Of a stretch of 64,000 nt of DNA, positions 62,030-64,000 are shown in pieces. The translations under genes and the position numbers were made by a program. Each line of letters opens with the position of its first letter. The first letter of the stretch is position 1. Source of the stretch: Caproicibacter sp047833665 (GTDB lineage: Bacteria; Bacillota; Clostridia; Oscillospirales; Acutalibacteraceae); contig CP181261.1 of the NCBI GenBank assembly GCA_047833665.1, forward strand, positions 558,001 to 622,000, read 5' to 3'. A model generated the notes under the pieces. That model was given only the letters and a program-made list of their open reading frames with translations. It was not told the DNA's origin and made no database searches.

Positions 62030-63445
62030 TTATTGTTTCAAGAGTTCCGTCAGAAGTTTCTGTGCTTCCTGAGGATTTGCGCGACCTCTTGTCGCTTTCA
62101 TCACGGCACCGAGAATTGCTTTCAGCGCCTTTTCTTTTCCGGCCTTGTAATCGGCAGCCGCAGCCTCGTTTTCGGCAATTGCTTTTTCGCACACGGCTTT
62201 TAAGTCCTCTGCGCTCATCCCGGCTAAATCCTCTTTGCTTAGAAAATCAGTTGCCGGTTTTCCGGTATCCAGCATTTTTTCTAGGGTGGATTTTACGAGG
62301 TTCATGCGGATTTTACCCGATTCCAGCAGCAGGAGAAGCTCCTTTAACTGCTCCGGGGTCACCGCAACATTGAATTCTTCCTTTTCTGCTTCACTGCCGA
62401 GACGGGCGAACATTTGCCCCAGAATACAGTTAGCAGCTGTGCGGGGCTTTTTCAGTCCTTTTGCCGCCGATTCAAAATAATCGGCAATGCGCCGGTGTTC
62501 AATTAAGAGTCGGGCGTCTGCCTCCGGCAAGTCGTATTCCGAGACAAAGCGGGTCAGGCGTTCCTGCGGATTTTCCGGCATTTTTGCACGGATGGATTCT
62601 TTCATTTCATCCGTTACGCGGATGGTGACAAGGTCCGGTTCGCGGAAATAACGATAGTCATGCGCGTCTTCTTTGCCGCGCATACTCTCCGTACATCCGG
62701 TTGATTCATCATAGCGGCGGGTTTCCTGCACCACTTCTTCTCCGCTCATCAACAAGTCGGTTTGGCGGTCAAATTCATAGGAAATTGCTTTTACCATATG
62801 GGCAAAGGAGTTCATATTTTTAATTTCCGTACGGGTGCCGAATGTTTCTTGTCCGGCGGGACGCACGGAGACGTTTACATCGCAGCGCAGGGAGCCTTCC
62901 TGCATTTTGCAGTCGGAAACGCCGATATACCTTAAAATCATCTGCAGCTTTTCTACATATTCCTGCACTTCTTCCACGCTGTGCAGATCCGGCTCCGTTA
63001 CGATTTCAATCAGCGGCACACCGCTGCGGTTGTAGTCGACAAAAGTATTGCCGCGCTCGTGTACCAGTTTGCCGGCGTCTTCCTCAATATGAATTCGGTT
63101 GATGCGTACCCGGCGGCCATTCGAAAGATCAATCCAGCCGTTTTTGCACAGCGGCATATCGTATTGAGAAATCTGATAGGCTTTCGGCAAATCAGGATAC
63201 ACATAATTCTTGCGGTCCATTTTGGAAATCGGGCTGATTTCACAGTTTGTGGCAAGGCCTGCCATCACGGCGTATTCCACTACGGCCTTGTTGAGTTTAG
63301 GCAGCGTGCCGGGCAGTCCGATGCAGATAGGACAGCAATGCGTATTTGGTTCCCCACCGAATTCAGTGGAGCAGGAGCAGAAAATTTTCGTCTTTGTTGC
63401 AAGTTCCACATGAGTTTCCAGTCCGCAGACTAATTCGTAATTCAT
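62030..63445 (-). CDS. gatB: Asp/Glu-tRNA(Asn/Gln) amidotransferase subunit B
   Basis: 471 residues. GatB phosphorylates and amidates misacylated Glu-tRNA(Gln) or Asp-tRNA(Asn) using ammonia from GatA. GLETHVELATKTKIFCSCS and HCCPICIGLPG hold the structural zinc cysteines; YVYPDLPKAYQISQYD and DYNRSGVPLIEIVTEPDL are signatures; the helical tail and YqeY-like end (about 300-471, ATRGRANPQEAQKLL) bind tRNA. ATG overlaps the gatA stop (ATGA). Confidence 0.96.
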   Translation of the reverse strand: MNYELVCGLETHVELATKTKIFCSCSTEFGGEPNTHCCPICIGLPGTLPKLNKAVVEYAVMAGLATNCEISPISKMDRKNYVYPDLPKAYQISQYDMPLCKNGWIDLSNGRRVRINRIHIEEDAGKLVHERGNTFVDYNRSGVPLIEIVTEPDLHSVEEVQEYVEKLQMILRYIGVSDCKMQEGSLRCDVNVSVRPAGQETFGTRTEIKNMNSFAHMVKAISYEFDRQTDLLMSGEEVVQETRRYDESTGCTESMRGKEDAHDYRYFREPDLVTIRVTDEMKESIRAKMPENPQERLTRFVSEYDLPEADARLLIEHRRIADYFESAAKGLKKPRTAANCILGQMFARLGSEAEKEEFNVAVTPEQLKELLLLLESGKIRMNLVKSTLEKMLDTGKPATDFLSKEDLAGMSAEDLKAVCEKAIAENEAAAADYKAGKEKALKAILGAVMKATRGRANPQEAQKLLTELLKQ

Positions 63446-64000
63446 AGCACAACCCCCGTTTCCACAGCGCGGAAAACATCCTTTCTCGCCGCCTGTTCAT
63501 ACTGGAACGCGGCATTGAGCAGCTTCGGTTCGGAGAATCGGGCTCCGATGAGCTGCAGCCCAACGGGCATGGAGTCTTCACCGAAACCGCATGGGATGCT
63601 AAGAGCCGGCAGACCGGCAATATTGACCGGAACGGTGCAGATATCGGTCAAATAGGTTTCAACGGCATCCTGTGCGGTGAAATTTAACGGAAACGCCGTC
63701 ATCGGAACGGTCGGGGCGGCGATGACATCGCAGTGAGCAAAAGCGTCTTCGAATGCTTTGACAATCGTTCCGCGGAGGTTCTGTGCTTTTTTGTAGAACG
63801 CATCATAATATCCGGCGCTTAACACATAAGTGCCGAGCAGAATGCGGCGCTTTACCTCAGTGCCGAATCCCTCGCTCCTGGTTTTGCAAATCATCTCGTC
63901 ACGGTTATTGTAATGCTCCGTGCGGTAGCCGTACCGAATACCATCATAGCGCCCCAGATTGGAGGAGGCCTCCGCACAGGCGAGAATATAATAAACGGGC
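63442..64000 (-). CDS. gatA: Asp/Glu-tRNA amidotransferase subunit A, C-terminal part (runs off the right edge)
   Basis: The last 185 codons of an amidase-signature protein. GRYDGIRYGYR, KRRILLGTYVLSAGYYDAFY, VIAAPTVPMTAFPL and VNIAGLPALSIPCGF match GatA. GatA releases ammonia from glutamine for GatB. The Ser-cisSer-Lys triad lies outside the window. It overlaps gatB by 4 nt; gatC would be expected further right. Confidence 0.93.
   Translation of the reverse strand, partial: PVYYILACAEASSNLGRYDGIRYGYRTEHYNNRDEMICKTRSEGFGTEVKRRILLGTYVLSAGYYDAFYKKAQNLRGTIVKAFEDAFAHCDVIAAPTVPMTAFPLNFTAQDAVETYLTDICTVPVNIAGLPALSIPCGFGEDSMPVGLQLIGARFSEPKLLNAAFQYEQAARKDVFRAVETGVVL

Overview
The window looks like chromosome from a Clostridia-type Firmicute, perhaps an Oscillospirales/Ruminococcaceae relative. 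This rests on tRNA-sensing T-box leaders, SD-driven TTG/GTG starts, a PyrK/PyrD-type dihydroorotate dehydrogenase, a NiaR/NiaX pair, a DUF1292 gene beside ruvX, 4Fe-4S MinD-like ATPases and a GatB/GatA pair. The genus is inference. I saw no rRNA, tRNA, CRISPR array or phage.

Layout. 1-1388: serC followed by the start of serA (minus strand). 1504-8448: a complete trp operon, trpE-trpGD(fusion)-C-F-B-A, behind a consensus promoter and a Trp T-box with specifier UGG. 8461-14476: a DUF218 membrane protein, pyrC-F-K-D, a histidine phosphatase and ruvX. 14548-16124: a DegV protein, a probable 6S RNA and a DUF1292 protein (minus). 16262-18222: an unassigned transcribed region, then a T-box with an apparent Ile specifier (AUC) upstream of a BASS-family transporter. 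18312-20436: the niacin repressor NiaR, its transporter NiaX behind a NiaR-like operator, and a second DegV.

20505-21619: an IS481-like element flanked by exact 26-bp direct repeats. 21649-28987: prfC, a glutathione peroxidase/thioredoxin reductase-like pair, a patatin-like lipase, a lytic transglycosylase, and a two-component pair whose response regulator is frameshifted by an apparent 11-bp deletion. 29033-35789: a TetR-MMPL-exported protein operon whose promoter and two palindromic operators are now separated from tetR by a 1190-bp IS6-like element. 35946-42357: an FAD/Rieske oxidoreductase, an iron alcohol dehydrogenase, an ArAE-type membrane protein, a HAD phosphatase, and an ammonium transporter behind a probable attenuator. 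42421-51805: mostly minus-strand genes (ThrE halves, malic enzyme, AEC permease, MscS channel, NSS transporter with its 31-residue MetS partner, D-2-hydroxyacid dehydrogenase, threonine aldolase, Nim-like flavoprotein). 52049-53161: a second IS481-like copy, again with 26-bp repeats, 5 bp from the guaB -35 box. 53326-57595: an IMP dehydrogenase resembling the protist Tritrichomonas type, and a coupled flavin reductase/NifX/MinD-ferredoxin operon. 57620-58809: a near-identical second IS6-like copy just upstream of that operon. 58906-64000: a DMT permease, a glycosyltransferase, a small HsmA-like membrane protein, and gatB with partial gatA.

Main points: core biosynthesis is intact and RNA-regulated (two T-boxes, a candidate amt attenuator), while four IS insertions all lie in upstream regions of genes and have rearranged local regulation. 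The strongest unusual signals are the reproducible 26-bp target duplications, the Ile T-box on a BASS transporter, the IS6-like copies splitting promoters from operons, and the protist-like IMPDH.
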